This document shows, in pieces, positions 26,783-35,717 of a DNA stretch of 64,000 bases. The stretch spans positions 62,001 through 126,000 of the forward strand of contig CAWJWD010000002.1 of NCBI GenBank assembly GCA_963846505.1. The letters are read 5' to 3'. Origin of the DNA: JACVRW01 sp963846505 (GTDB lineage Bacteria; Actinomycetota; Thermoleophilia; Solirubrobacterales; Thermoleophilaceae). Below the pieces are notes generated by a model, which searched no databases, was not told the DNA's origin, and saw only the letters and a list, made by a program, of their open reading frames with translations. Both the position numbers and the translations under genes were made by a program. Positions within the stretch are counted from its first letter, which is position 1, and the number at the start of each line of letters is the position of its first letter.

Positions 26783-27667
26783 TCACGCGGTGGTCGATGC
26801 GCCGCTGCTCGTGCTGAGGTCCTTGTTCTCGGGCACGAACTTGCTGGCGGTGAAGATGGCGCCCTGCGGATCGCTGATGACGGTCATGCGCACCCACGGC
26901 GCGTCGAACGGCGGCACGAGCACCTGGCCGCCCAACTCGGCGGCCCGCGCGGCGATCGCGTCGGCGTCGTCGACGGCAAGCGTCACTCCCCAGTGGGCGG
27001 GGACGTCCGGCTGGTCGTCGGAAATGAGCCTGACGCTCGCGACGACGTCCTCGAACCGCTCGGGTGCGCCCATGTCCGCCATGCCCTTGCGCATCCCGGG
27101 GGTGCGTCGCTCGAGAAAGTCGCCGTAGCCGGGCAGCGCCCACGCCCAGCCTCCGCCGATGTCGAGGAGATCCCAGCCGAAGACGGCGCCGTAGAAGGCC
27201 GCGGCGCCCTCGACGTCTCGGGTGTTGAGGTCGTTGAAGTTCAGCGAGCCGGCCTCGTTGACGACCGCGGCGCCCCGATGCTCGCCGGCCTGCCAGACGC
27301 AGAAGGCGGCACCGGCGGGGTCGGCGAGAACGGCCATCCGACCGGAGTCCCCGACGTCGCGTGGCTCGCCGAGCACGGTGCCCCCGGCGGCCTGGGCCTT
27401 GGCGGCGGCCTCGTCGGCGTCCTGCACCCACACGTACGTGTTCCAGGTCGCGGTTTGCGCCGCACCCTCCTGTTGCGACGCCACGGCGGCGACGTCACCG
27501 CCGGGAAGCCGGGCGATGTAGTAGTTGCCTGGCGCCTCCGGCGGCATCGCGTCCTCGAGCTGCCACCCGAACAGGCCGCCGTAGAACGCGACGGCTGCCT
27601 CTGGATCGGGCTGCGTCGTGTCGATCCAGCAGGGGACGCCTGGGATGTAGCGGTCCTGGTCACTCAT
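26783..27667 (-). CDS. Two-domain VOC (glyoxalase/bleomycin-resistance-like) protein
   Basis: A 294-residue protein with two tandem vicinal-oxygen-chelate domains: PCWIDTTQPDPEAAVAFYGG at residues of about 10-30 and FNDLNTRDVEGAAAFYGAVF at about 148-167. Each domain has the paired beta-alpha-beta-beta-beta units ending in strands such as MAVLADPAGAAFCVW and MTVISDPQGAIFTA. ATG 27667 follows GGAGG. Members of this subgroup (27 kDa antigen/CFP30B-like) have no firmly assigned substrate. Confidence 0.9.
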   Translation of the reverse strand: MSDQDRYIPGVPCWIDTTQPDPEAAVAFYGGLFGWQLEDAMPPEAPGNYYIARLPGGDVAAVASQQEGAAQTATWNTYVWVQDADEAAAKAQAAGGTVLGEPRDVGDSGRMAVLADPAGAAFCVWQAGEHRGAAVVNEAGSLNFNDLNTRDVEGAAAFYGAVFGWDLLDIGGGWAWALPGYGDFLERRTPGMRKGMADMGAPERFEDVVASVRLISDDQPDVPAHWGVTLAVDDADAIAARAAELGGQVLVPPFDAPWVRMTVISDPQGAIFTASKFVPENKDLSTSSGASTTA

Positions 27668-27792
27668 GCTGCCTCCGTCCGTCGTCTTTTGCGCGACAGA
27701 CGTCACCCTAGGTCGGGTTTAGGTCAGGATCTGTCCCCGAAGCACTAGCCGTGCTTGCGGACCAGCGGCTTCAGACGTCCCTGCCGTTCTGC

Positions 27793-28179
27793 TCAGACGA
27801 ATTCCTCGCCGTGAACGCTGACGGCCCAGAGGATCAGTGCGTCTACGGCGATCAGGATCGCCGACCAGATTGGATAGGCGCCGATCGAGAGGAAGTTCAC
27901 CCCCAGCCCCATGAAGGCGAGGAAGCCCGCGATGATCGGCCCGCCGACGCGTTGCGTCGCTACGAGCACCGCCCCGATCAACTGCGCAACACCGACGACC
28001 AAAACGGTCCAACCCCAGAAGGAGAGATTGGACCAGACCAGGCTGTCCTCCTCGAAGACGCGCTTGTCAGAGAGTGCCGCGACGCCCCAGAGGACGTTCA
28101 GCACGCCGGCGACCACGAGGTAGATGCCGACGAACGCGACCCATCCGCTCAACTTGCGCCCTGCTGCATTGGTGCTCAC
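27793..28179 (-). CDS. Four-helix membrane protein (DUF7144-like)
   Basis: A 128-residue inner membrane protein with four hydrophobic helices: WVAFVGIYLVVAGVLNVLWG, WGWTVLVVGVAQLIGAVLVA, IIAGFLAFMGLGVNFLSI and WSAILIAVDALILWAVSV. The GxxxxxWGxxAL turn after helix 1 and the overall spacing match a small actinobacterial membrane family of unknown function. It is flanked by unrelated genes on the same strand. Confidence 0.8.
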   Translation of the reverse strand: MSTNAAGRKLSGWVAFVGIYLVVAGVLNVLWGVAALSDKRVFEEDSLVWSNLSFWGWTVLVVGVAQLIGAVLVATQRVGGPIIAGFLAFMGLGVNFLSIGAYPIWSAILIAVDALILWAVSVHGEEFV

Positions 28180-28311
28180 CGACGCATCTCCTTGCTCGCT
28201 CGCTTCCGTGCCTAGCTCGGAGGCACCATAGAGCGAGCGGTCGAACTCACGCGGCAGTGTCGAAGCGCTTCGCGACCGCCGCTCTCGAGCTGCTCGCCGA
28301 CCAACTGGCCG

Positions 28312-28869
28312 TCAGCTGAGCGCTCGCGGCTCGTACCGCAGCGCCACCGCGCCCGAGCCGAGCTGCAGGCGGTCTACGAGTTCGAGGTCGACGTGCTTGG
28401 AGAGTCCCGCGAGCAGCGTTGGTCCGTGGCCGGCGATCCGCGGGTGCACTACGAACTCGTACTCGTCGATCAGTCCCAGCTCCGCCAGCGCCAGTGGGAG
28501 TTGCATGCCTCCGGTGGACAGCCCGCGCCCCGGCTGGTCCTTCAACGCCCGGACGGCGTGCTCGAGATCCCCGCGTACGAGTTCGGCGTTCCAGTCGACT
28601 TGGTCCAGGGTCGTCGACACGACGTGCTTCTTGGCCGCGTCGATCGTTCGCCCGAACGGCGCCATCCAGTCCGGCATGACCGGCGCATCCTCCGAGGGCC
28701 GCCAGGCCGACTGCATCATCTCGTACGTGACCCGGCCAAACAGCAACGCGTCGGCCCGTTCGAGCGTCTTTACCGCGTGACGATGCGTCTCCTCGTCCGC
28801 GGGGATCGCCCGGTGGTCGCAGCACCCGTCCAACGTGACGTTGATCGAGTACCGAAGCGGCCGCACCAC
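28312..28869 (-). CDS. Dihydrofolate-reductase-like (RibD C-terminal) family protein
   Basis: A 185-residue protein of the RibD-C fold. Markers: INVTLDGCCDHRAIPAD, ALLFGRVTYEMM, KKHVVSTTL, GLSTGGMQLPLALAELGLID, EYEFVVHPRIAGHGPTLLAG and the terminal strand GAVALRYEPR. Probably NADPH-dependent; substrate unknown. Distinct from, and only loosely similar to, the other family member at 20198. Confidence 0.9.
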   Translation of the reverse strand: MVRPLRYSINVTLDGCCDHRAIPADEETHRHAVKTLERADALLFGRVTYEMMQSAWRPSEDAPVMPDWMAPFGRTIDAAKKHVVSTTLDQVDWNAELVRGDLEHAVRALKDQPGRGLSTGGMQLPLALAELGLIDEYEFVVHPRIAGHGPTLLAGLSKHVDLELVDRLQLGSGAVALRYEPRALS

Positions 28870-28911
28870 CCGAACCTATTGACCGCGCCAGCAGCTGTCA
28901 AAGGCCCTTGA

Positions 28912-28951
28912 CGCGACCGCCGCCCGCTGGGGAGCGGGCGGCGTGGTCGCG
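28912..28951. terminator. Long GC-rich hairpin downstream of the methyltransferase
   Basis: CGCGACC-GCCGCCCGCT and AGCGGGCGGC-GTGGTCGCG form a stem of about 17 bp with a small bulge and a GGGG loop. It lies 12 bases after the minus-strand methyltransferase stop (28963) and upstream of the DHFR-like gene. Confidence 0.6.
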
Positions 28952-28962
28952 CGTGCTGTTCC

Positions 28963-29769
28963 TCAGCGGGCGACGGCGACGACGTACTCCGCCGGCAGCA
29001 GCAGCGTGCCGTCCGTGGCACGGTTCTCGTGCCTGGCGAGCTCGTACAGCCCGTCCCGGCACTGGGTCCAAGCGCCGTCGGCCGAGAGCTTCTCCCGCGC
29101 CTTGAGCATGGGGCCGTAGCTCGTCTCCATGAACTCGAGCCACGCGGCGGGCGACGGGAACCGCCACGGGTTGTGCCCGCGATGGAACGTCACCGTCAGG
29201 CCCGAGTCGTCGAGCAGGTGGCGAACGTGCTCCTCGTCGCCCCACAGGGCGGGCGAGGAGGCGTACGCGGGCGGCGGCGGCATGTAGGCGCCGATGATCC
29301 GCAGCACGCGACCGATGACCCCATCGGGCGTCCAGTTGACGACGCCGATGACGCCCCCGGGGCGCAGGACACGGACGAGCTCGTCGGCGACGACCTGGTG
29401 GCGCGGCGCGAACTGCACGCCGAACGCCGACACGACGCGGTCGAAGGACTCGCCGGCGAATGGGAGCTGCTCGGCGTCGCCCTCGACCCAGTCGACCGCC
29501 ACCCGCAGCCGCTGCGCGCGGGTGCGGGCCGTCTCGAACAGCTCCGGGGTCAGGTCGAGCCCGGTGACGGTGGCACCGGCGGCGGCCGCCTCGAGGGCGA
29601 CGTTGCCGGTGCCGGTCGCGACGTCGAGCACGTCGTGGCCCGGGCGCACGTCGACTCGGGACAGCAGGTCGCGGGGCGGCGCCTCGTCGATGTGCTCCGC
29701 GACGGCGGCGTAGTCGCCCGAGGCCCAGATGCCGCGGTGGGTTCGCTTGAGGTCGGCGATGGTCAACAT
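28963..29769 (-). CDS. Class I SAM-dependent methyltransferase
   Basis: A 268-residue paralog of the methyltransferase at 14552-15388. Motif I is VLDVATGTGNVALEAA, then TGLDLTPELFETA, LPFAGESFDRVVSAFG and VLRPGGVIGVVNWTPDG. ATG 29769 has AAAGGA upstream. It lies 32 bp behind the secreted propeller gene on the same strand, so co-transcription is possible, with the hairpin at 28912-28951 ending the unit. Substrate unknown. Confidence 0.9.
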   Translation of the reverse strand: MLTIADLKRTHRGIWASGDYAAVAEHIDEAPPRDLLSRVDVRPGHDVLDVATGTGNVALEAAAAGATVTGLDLTPELFETARTRAQRLRVAVDWVEGDAEQLPFAGESFDRVVSAFGVQFAPRHQVVADELVRVLRPGGVIGVVNWTPDGVIGRVLRIIGAYMPPPPAYASSPALWGDEEHVRHLLDDSGLTVTFHRGHNPWRFPSPAAWLEFMETSYGPMLKAREKLSADGAWTQCRDGLYELARHENRATDGTLLLPAEYVVAVAR

Positions 29770-29801
29770 TGGTCGGGTCCTTTCGGATTCGGGGAGGGCG
29801 T

Positions 29802-31451
29802 TCACTTGACGCGCAGGCGCGCGGTCTTCGGGTTGGAGCGGTTGCCGCTCGCGTCGGTCGCGATCGCGCGCACGCGGTACCTGCCCGCGGCGAGTCGACG
29901 GCGCGGCAGCTTCACGGCGTTGGAGCCGGCGCGGCCCGAACGGATCGCGGCTCGGCCGACGGTCGTGCTCGGCCGGCCGCGGTTGACGCGCTGAAGGGCG
30001 ACGCGCACCCTGGCCGACTCGGATAGCCGGAACCGGACCGTTGGCACGCCGCGGCGCAGGCCGGCACGCACGCCGCTCAGGCGCGGAGCGATCGTGTCCG
30101 GACGGCCTTGGCCGCCCGCGCCGCCGCCGTTGGCTGGCCCCTCGATCGAGAAGCGGGCGAGCGTGTCGGAGGCGCTGACCGTCGCGTAGAGCGAGCGGTT
30201 GTCCGGGCTGACGGCGAGCGACTCGCCCAGCAGGTCCAACAGCGCCGGCGAGTCGACGCAGCCGCTGTTGTTGTCGGAGGCGAGACAGCCGGCGTAGGCC
30301 AGCCTGCCGTCGACGGCGCTCGGCACGAAGCGGGCGATCGCCCTGCTGCCGCGACTCAGGACGTATGCCGACGTTCCGTCCGCGCTCAGCGCGAGCGACC
30401 GCGGCCGGCCGAGCGGCCGCCCGGGCAGGTCGACGCAGCCGTCCTCCGCGCCGCTGGCGACGCAGCTGTCGAACACGATCTGGCCGTCCGGCAGCAGGCG
30501 CGTGAAGTGCGTGACCGTGTCGCCGGACTCGTTGGTGACGTACACCGAGCGGGTGCTCGCCTTCACGTCGCCGGGCGACCTCAGCGACCCCACCACGGCG
30601 CAGCCCTGCGCCGCCGTCCGGCCGATGCAGCCGTCGTAGACGATCTGGCCGGCCGGGGCGCGGAACAGGTGAACCACGGTGTCCGACGCGCTGGCGGCGA
30701 CGTAGACCGACTTGCCGTCCGGGCTGACCGTCACGGCCTTGGGATTGCCGAGCGGCTGCTGGGGCAGGTTGAAGCAATCGTTGCCGGGGTCGCTGCCGAC
30801 GCAGCCGTCGTATGCGAGCCGGCCCTCCGCGTCGCGGAAGAAGTGGCTCACCGCGTTCGCCCCGGCCGCGGTGACGTACACGGAGCCGCCGTCGGGGCTG
30901 ACCGCCACGTCCGTCGCGTTTCTCAGCGGCGCAAGCGGCAGGTCGCCGCAGGCGCCGCCCGCGGTGTCGTTGCCCAGGCAGCCCTGGAAGACGATCTGCC
31001 CGCCCGGCGAGAGGCGGGAGAAGTGAGCGATGGTGCCGCTGTCCCAGCCCGTGACGTAGACGGACTTGCCGTCCGGGCTGACCGCGACCGCGGTCGCGCC
31101 GGCGATTGGCGCCCCCGGAAGGTCGGCACAGCCCTGGCTGCCGTCGTGGTTGACGCAGCCGTCGTAGGCGAGCTGCCCGTCCGGTCCGCGGAAGTAGTGC
31201 AGGATCGTGCCGCCGTCGAATGCGACGGCGTAGACCGACTTGCCGTCCGGGCTGACCGCGGTGTCGAGCGGCTGCACCATCGGGTCGTTCGGGAGGTCGA
31301 CGCAGCCGAGGGTTCCGCTGCCGTTGAGGCAGTCGTCGTAGATGAGGTCGCCGGGCGCCGCCTGGGCGGCCGGGGCGACGGCGAACAGGGCGGCCGCGAC
31401 GACTGCCGCGGCGAGCGCCCGCCTGAGATGTGGGAGGTGGGTCGTGAACAT
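29802..31451 (-). CDS. Secreted beta-propeller protein with Cys-paired repeats
   Basis: A 549-residue exported protein with signal peptide (RALAAAVVAAALFAVAPAAQA). About seven tandem repeats of roughly 55 residues follow. Each contains a variant of YDGCxxxxxxxGCxDLP, then AVSPDGKSVYV and a TVxHFxR strand, so each blade carries its own Cys pair. The lactonase/YVTN-type propeller ends near residue 425. A Gly-rich linker and an Arg-rich beta domain (LSESARVRVALQRV, AAGRYRVRAIATDASGNRS) close the protein. Likely an extracellular structural or binding protein. It is divergent from the large regulator gene. Confidence 0.85.
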   Translation of the reverse strand: MFTTHLPHLRRALAAAVVAAALFAVAPAAQAAPGDLIYDDCLNGSGTLGCVDLPNDPMVQPLDTAVSPDGKSVYAVAFDGGTILHYFRGPDGQLAYDGCVNHDGSQGCADLPGAPIAGATAVAVSPDGKSVYVTGWDSGTIAHFSRLSPGGQIVFQGCLGNDTAGGACGDLPLAPLRNATDVAVSPDGGSVYVTAAGANAVSHFFRDAEGRLAYDGCVGSDPGNDCFNLPQQPLGNPKAVTVSPDGKSVYVAASASDTVVHLFRAPAGQIVYDGCIGRTAAQGCAVVGSLRSPGDVKASTRSVYVTNESGDTVTHFTRLLPDGQIVFDSCVASGAEDGCVDLPGRPLGRPRSLALSADGTSAYVLSRGSRAIARFVPSAVDGRLAYAGCLASDNNSGCVDSPALLDLLGESLAVSPDNRSLYATVSASDTLARFSIEGPANGGGAGGQGRPDTIAPRLSGVRAGLRRGVPTVRFRLSESARVRVALQRVNRGRPSTTVGRAAIRSGRAGSNAVKLPRRRLAAGRYRVRAIATDASGNRSNPKTARLRVK

Positions 31452-31520
31452 GGCCCGGAGCTTCGGGCCGTGCCGTTGGGCGATCGTTGCACGGGCGTTG
31501 CACGACGTAATGTCCCCGGG

Positions 31521-34500
31521 GTGACCGCGCTGCGCCCACGGACTCGGGTCACGTTGTGCGGGCCGCTGCGGCTCGAGCTCGACGGGCATGAGCTCGCCGG
31601 GTCGCTTCCCGAGGGGCAGCCCGTGACGCTGCTCGCGTACCTGCTGGTCGACCGCGAGCGGGGCGCCGAGCGAGACGAGCTCGTCGAGGTGCTGTGGCCG
31701 CGGCATCCGCCGCGGGATCCGGCCGCGGCGCTGAGGCCGGTGCTCTCGCGGTTGCGGCGCGCGATCGCCCCGGTGGCGATCGAGGGCCGCGAGCGGGTCC
31801 GCCTCGTCCTGCCCGAGCCGGTCTGGGTCGACCTCGACGCCGCCGCCACGGCGACCGCGGACGCCCGCGCTGCGCTTCGGGAACACGACCACGCGCGGGT
31901 CGCCGAGCACGCCGACGCCGCGCTCGGCGAGCTCGGCGACGGTCTGCTGCCCGAGCTCGACGGCGCCTGGCTCGGCAGTGCGCGTCTGCGGCACGAGGAG
32001 CTGCTGCTCGAGGCCCTGGAGCTCCGCGCGAGCGCGTCGCTCGCGCTCGGCGAGCCTGAGCTGGCCGCCGCGGAGCGAGCCGGCCGCGACATCGTGGCCC
32101 GCTCGCCGTACCGCGAGAGCGGGCACCGCGTGCTGATGGAGGCGCTCGCCGCGGGCGGCAACGTCGCGGAGGCCTTGCGGGTCTACGACGACCTCCGTGT
32201 CCGCCTACGCGACGAACTGGGTACGCCCCCGGCACCCGAGCTGCAGGCCCTGCACACCCGGCTGCTGGCCGGCGCTCCCGCGTCTCCGCCGCCCCGGCGG
32301 ACGCCTGCGCGCCGTCGCGCTGCGCCGCTCCCCGCCCTCGTCGGGCGCCAGCTCGAGCTCGAGGCGCTGCGCGAGGCCTGGCGCAGCGCGCAGGCCGGCC
32401 AACTCCGGCTTGTGTTCCTGGCCGGCGAACCGGGCATCGGCAAGACGCGCCTGGTCACCGAGCTCGCCGGCGAGGCGCACGGCTCGGGCACCGTCCTGCA
32501 CGCCTCCTCGCACCCCGACGCGCTCGTCGCCTACCAGCCGTGGGCGGAGGCGCTGCGCAGCCTGGTCGCGAGCGATCCCGACCTGCCGCGACGAGCGTCG
32601 CCGGGCCCCGGCGCCCACGAGCTCGCGCGGCTGGTGCCCCAGCTCGGCGACTACCCGGCTCCGGCGTCGGACGCCGACCCGGAGACGCGCCGCTACCTGC
32701 TCTTCGAGGCCGTCGCCGAGCTGCTCGACGAGGCGTCGGCACACGTCCCGCTGGCGGTCGTCCTGGACGACCTCCACTGGGCCGACCGGGGCACGCTGAA
32801 CCTGCTGCGCCACCTGGCGCGATCGGGCCGCGAGCCCGCCCTGCTGATCGTCGGCACCTACCGGTCGACCGAGGTGGCCGCCGGGCATCCGCTCGCCGAG
32901 CTGCGCCGCGAGCGGCTCTTCGAGCGGATCGCGCTCGGCGGGCTCGACGAGCCGCAGGTGGCCGAGCTGATCGCCGCGGAGACCGGACGCGCCGCCGCCA
33001 GCGGCGTCGTCGCGGCCGTCCACGACAAGACCGACGGCAATCCCTTCTTCGTCCAAGAGGTCGTAAGGCACCTCGTCGAGACGGGGGCGCTCGTCGAGCG
33101 TGGCGGGGTGATGGGAGGTGCGCTGCGAGCGGACGAGATCGGTGTCCCGGAGGGGGTCGCCGAGGTCCTGGCGAGCCGTCTCGCCCGCCTCTCGAACCCG
33201 TGCCGCGATGTCCTCGCCGGGGCCGCGGTGCTCGGGCGCGTGTTCGACTTCCGGACGGTCGCGGCGCTGTCTGACGGCGACGGCGACGCGGTGCTCGAGG
33301 CTCTCGAGGAGGCCCTGGCCGCGCACCTCGTCGTCGACGTCGCGGACGCAGGCGACGACGGGTTCGCCTTCCGCCACGCGCTCGTCCGGGAGACGCTCTA
33401 TGGCGCGCTCAGCACTCCCCGGCGGCAGCGCATGCACGCGCGCGCCGCGCGGGCGATCGAGGCGACGCACGGACAGGCGTCGCTCTCGGCGCTGGCGACG
33501 CACGAGCGGCTCGCCGGACCGGCCGGCGACCGCGATCGCGCGATCGAGTTCTCCCTGCGTGCGGGCGAGGAGGCGCGCCAGCTTTCCGCTTGGGAGGACG
33601 CGGCGGCGCACTGGGAGGGGGCGCTCGTGGCGATGGAGCGCGCCGGCGGGCGGGTCGAGGAGCGCGCGCGCCTGCTCGTCGGGCTCGGGATGCTGATGGT
33701 CGTCGCGGGCGACACCGGACGTCACATCGACTACCTCGAGCGTGCGCTCGCGCTCTACGAGGAGCTCGGTGACGAGGTGCGCGCCGCGCAGATGCACTCG
33801 CGGCTCGGCACGGCGTATTCGCTCATCGACTCCATCTACGGCGAGCACCTCGACGTCCGGCGTGCGTTCGGTCACCTCGAAGCGGCGCGTCCCGTGCTCG
33901 CCCGTGGGCCGGCGAACCGGGCGCTCGGCCACCTCGAGAACGGCATGGCCATCGCGCGCACCTACGCGTTCGACACCTTCGGTGGACTCGAGGCGGCCGC
34001 CAGCGGCATGGAGATCGGCGAGCGGCTTGGCGACGACGTGCTGTGGGCCACGGCCGCGATCACGTACGGGTGGCACGCGATCGTGGCGGGCCGGCTCGAG
34101 GAAGGCTTCGAGACCGTCGAGCGCGGGTTCGCCGTCGCCGACCGCGAGCAGCGTCCGTTCGTGGCCTGGATGGCCTCGAACACTCGCGCTCAGCTGACGT
34201 GGGGACTCAGTGCGCCGGACGAGGCCCAGGCGTACTTCGAGCGCCCGCTGCGGCTGCCCTACGTCGGCCAGACCGCCTACCGGCACGAGATCGCCGACGG
34301 CGTCGGCCGCTGTCATCTCTCGCGCGGGGAGATCGACGAGGTCCGGCGCCTGCTCACCGACGCCCGGCCCGCCTGGATCACCCACTCGCTGAAGCCGCTG
34401 CTGGATCTTCGGGACGGCCGCTTGGACGAGGTCGCCGACCTCGCCTCCCGCACCCTCGAGACGAGCCGCCGTACGGGCAACCGCTGGGATGAGTGGGCGG

Positions 34501-34874
34501 CGCACCACCTCGCCGCACGCGTCGAGATTCGGCGTGGAAATCTGGACACGGCGATCACGCGGCTCGACGAGGCGCTCCCCATCGTCGTCGCCGGCGGCGC
34601 CAAGTACTTCGAGCTGTGGGTCCGCCCCGACCTCGTCCGCGCCCTCGTCGGTGTGGGACGGCTCGACGAGGCTCGCGAGCACCTCGAGCTCTGCCGGGCC
34701 ATCGTCAGCAACGGCGAGGACTGGCGCGCCCGGGCCGGCCATGTCGCGCTCGCCGAGGCCGCCCTCGAGGCCACCGTGTCCGGACACGACGCCGCCGCGC
34801 CGCTGCTGACCCGCGCGCAGGAGATCTTTGCTCGCTACCGCCTTGCCGGGGAGGACGTGGACCTGGGCCTGTAG
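31521..34874 (+). CDS. BTAD/SARP-type ATPase transcriptional regulator
   Basis: A 1117-residue regulator starting at GTG 31521. Residues 1-90 form an OmpR-like winged helix (VTLCGPLRLELDGHEL, LLAYLLVDRERG, LVEVLWPRHPP), and about 95-245 the BTAD domain (ELDGAWLGSARLRHEELLLE, ALRVYDDLRVRLRDELG). An AAA-type ATPase follows, with Walker A AGEPGIGKTRLV near 300 and Walker B AVVLDDLHWAD near 411, then a long TPR-like helical region. This is AfsR/SARP-like architecture without a LuxR end. It is divergent from the propeller gene across a 69-bp gap and may regulate it. Confidence 0.92.
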   Translation: MTALRPRTRVTLCGPLRLELDGHELAGSLPEGQPVTLLAYLLVDRERGAERDELVEVLWPRHPPRDPAAALRPVLSRLRRAIAPVAIEGRERVRLVLPEPVWVDLDAAATATADARAALREHDHARVAEHADAALGELGDGLLPELDGAWLGSARLRHEELLLEALELRASASLALGEPELAAAERAGRDIVARSPYRESGHRVLMEALAAGGNVAEALRVYDDLRVRLRDELGTPPAPELQALHTRLLAGAPASPPPRRTPARRRAAPLPALVGRQLELEALREAWRSAQAGQLRLVFLAGEPGIGKTRLVTELAGEAHGSGTVLHASSHPDALVAYQPWAEALRSLVASDPDLPRRASPGPGAHELARLVPQLGDYPAPASDADPETRRYLLFEAVAELLDEASAHVPLAVVLDDLHWADRGTLNLLRHLARSGREPALLIVGTYRSTEVAAGHPLAELRRERLFERIALGGLDEPQVAELIAAETGRAAASGVVAAVHDKTDGNPFFVQEVVRHLVETGALVERGGVMGGALRADEIGVPEGVAEVLASRLARLSNPCRDVLAGAAVLGRVFDFRTVAALSDGDGDAVLEALEEALAAHLVVDVADAGDDGFAFRHALVRETLYGALSTPRRQRMHARAARAIEATHGQASLSALATHERLAGPAGDRDRAIEFSLRAGEEARQLSAWEDAAAHWEGALVAMERAGGRVEERARLLVGLGMLMVVAGDTGRHIDYLERALALYEELGDEVRAAQMHSRLGTAYSLIDSIYGEHLDVRRAFGHLEAARPVLARGPANRALGHLENGMAIARTYAFDTFGGLEAAASGMEIGERLGDDVLWATAAITYGWHAIVAGRLEEGFETVERGFAVADREQRPFVAWMASNTRAQLTWGLSAPDEAQAYFERPLRLPYVGQTAYRHEIADGVGRCHLSRGEIDEVRRLLTDARPAWITHSLKPLLDLRDGRLDEVADLASRTLETSRRTGNRWDEWAAHHLAARVEIRRGNLDTAITRLDEALPIVVAGGAKYFELWVRPDLVRALVGVGRLDEAREHLELCRAIVSNGEDWRARAGHVALAEAALEATVSGHDAAAPLLTRAQEIFARYRLAGEDVDLGL

Positions 34875-34979
34875 GCGCACAGGTGCACGCTAGGGCGGAT
34901 GGCCTGGTCTGCTTCGCTCGTGCACAGCGAGGTTGGCCGAGCGTGCATGCCCGGGATGCATTGCACTGGCGTACCGCGG

Positions 34980-35672
34980 TCACCCGCGCCGGCGCGCGGC
35001 GCGGGTACCGACCGGCCGGGCGAGCAGTGTGGCGAGGCCGTCCTCGTCGGGGTCGGGGATGGCGCAGGCGCCCGATGGTCCGTGGAGACTGGGCGCGAGG
35101 GGGTTGCGGCCGGTCCGGTGAGCGATTGCGGCGAGCGGCCCGAAGATCGCGGCTTGGACGGCGGCGGGCGGCTTGGTGAAGCGGATCGCGTCCCGGTACT
35201 CGCGGGCGATCGCCGCCAGCCACAGCGGGTCGGGCATGCCCTGGGCGTTGACGCGACCGAGCGCGCCGAGCGACCACAGCGCCTCGATCATCGACAAGAA
35301 GCGGGCCGCGGGCCGTCCGGGCGCGGCCTGTGTCGCTGCGACCTCGACACGGACGTGCGCGATGTCGTCGCCGGCGTTCCACCAGTCGTGCACGGTGCCG
35401 GTCGGCACCTCCACGACCCCGTCGCCCGTGCGTGCGACGCGCTCGTCGTCGGCGATCTGAAAACCGACCTCGCCCGCCCTGACCTGGAAACGCTCGACGA
35501 AGTGGTCGTGGATGTGCGCGCGGGCGACTGCGGCGCCGGGTTGCAGCCAAAGGTCGACCTCGATCCGTCGCCCATCGGCGTCGGCCGAGGCTAAGTGCGC
35601 GATCTCGCCGGTCGCGGGGTTATGGAGCCATGCGCCGGCCGCAGGCTCGGGGGCGGAAGGATTCATGGCCAT
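34980..35672 (-). CDS. Cupin-domain protein
   Basis: A 230-residue protein whose first 115 residues form a cupin barrel: metal-binding motif 1 in ARAHIHDHFVERFQV and motif 2 in VPTGTVHDWWNAGDD. The C-terminal half is helical with no recognised domain. ATG 35672 or 35666 may be used. It is divergent from a MarR regulator across a 45-bp gap that contains a palindrome, so it is the likely target of that regulator. Catalytic activity, if any, is unknown. Confidence 0.85.
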   Translation of the reverse strand: MAMNPSAPEPAAGAWLHNPATGEIAHLASADADGRRIEVDLWLQPGAAVARAHIHDHFVERFQVRAGEVGFQIADDERVARTGDGVVEVPTGTVHDWWNAGDDIAHVRVEVAATQAAPGRPAARFLSMIEALWSLGALGRVNAQGMPDPLWLAAIAREYRDAIRFTKPPAAVQAAIFGPLAAIAHRTGRNPLAPSLHGPSGACAIPDPDEDGLATLLARPVGTRAARRRG

Positions 35673-35699
35673 CGGAAATCGTCCTTGGTCCGAGTAAAG

Positions 35700-35712
35700 T
35701 TAGAGATTCTAA
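35700..35712. promoter_or_regulatory. Candidate MarR operator palindrome
   Basis: A perfect inverted repeat TTAGA-GAT-TCTAA in an AT-rich patch of the 45-bp gap between the divergent cupin and MarR genes. Its placement fits autorepression and control of the cupin gene. Assigned by position and symmetry only. Confidence 0.55.
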
Positions 35713-35717
35713 TCATT

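Noticed and set aside
30108..31520. Long 5' extension of the regulator frame
   Set aside because: It runs antisense through the propeller gene and is low-complexity. The winged-helix domain starts at GTG 31521.
32205..34880. Open frame of 891 codons opposite the BTAD-ATPase gene
   Set aside because: It mirrors the codon pattern of the real gene on the other strand, contains no recognisable motif, and arises from high GC in the third position.
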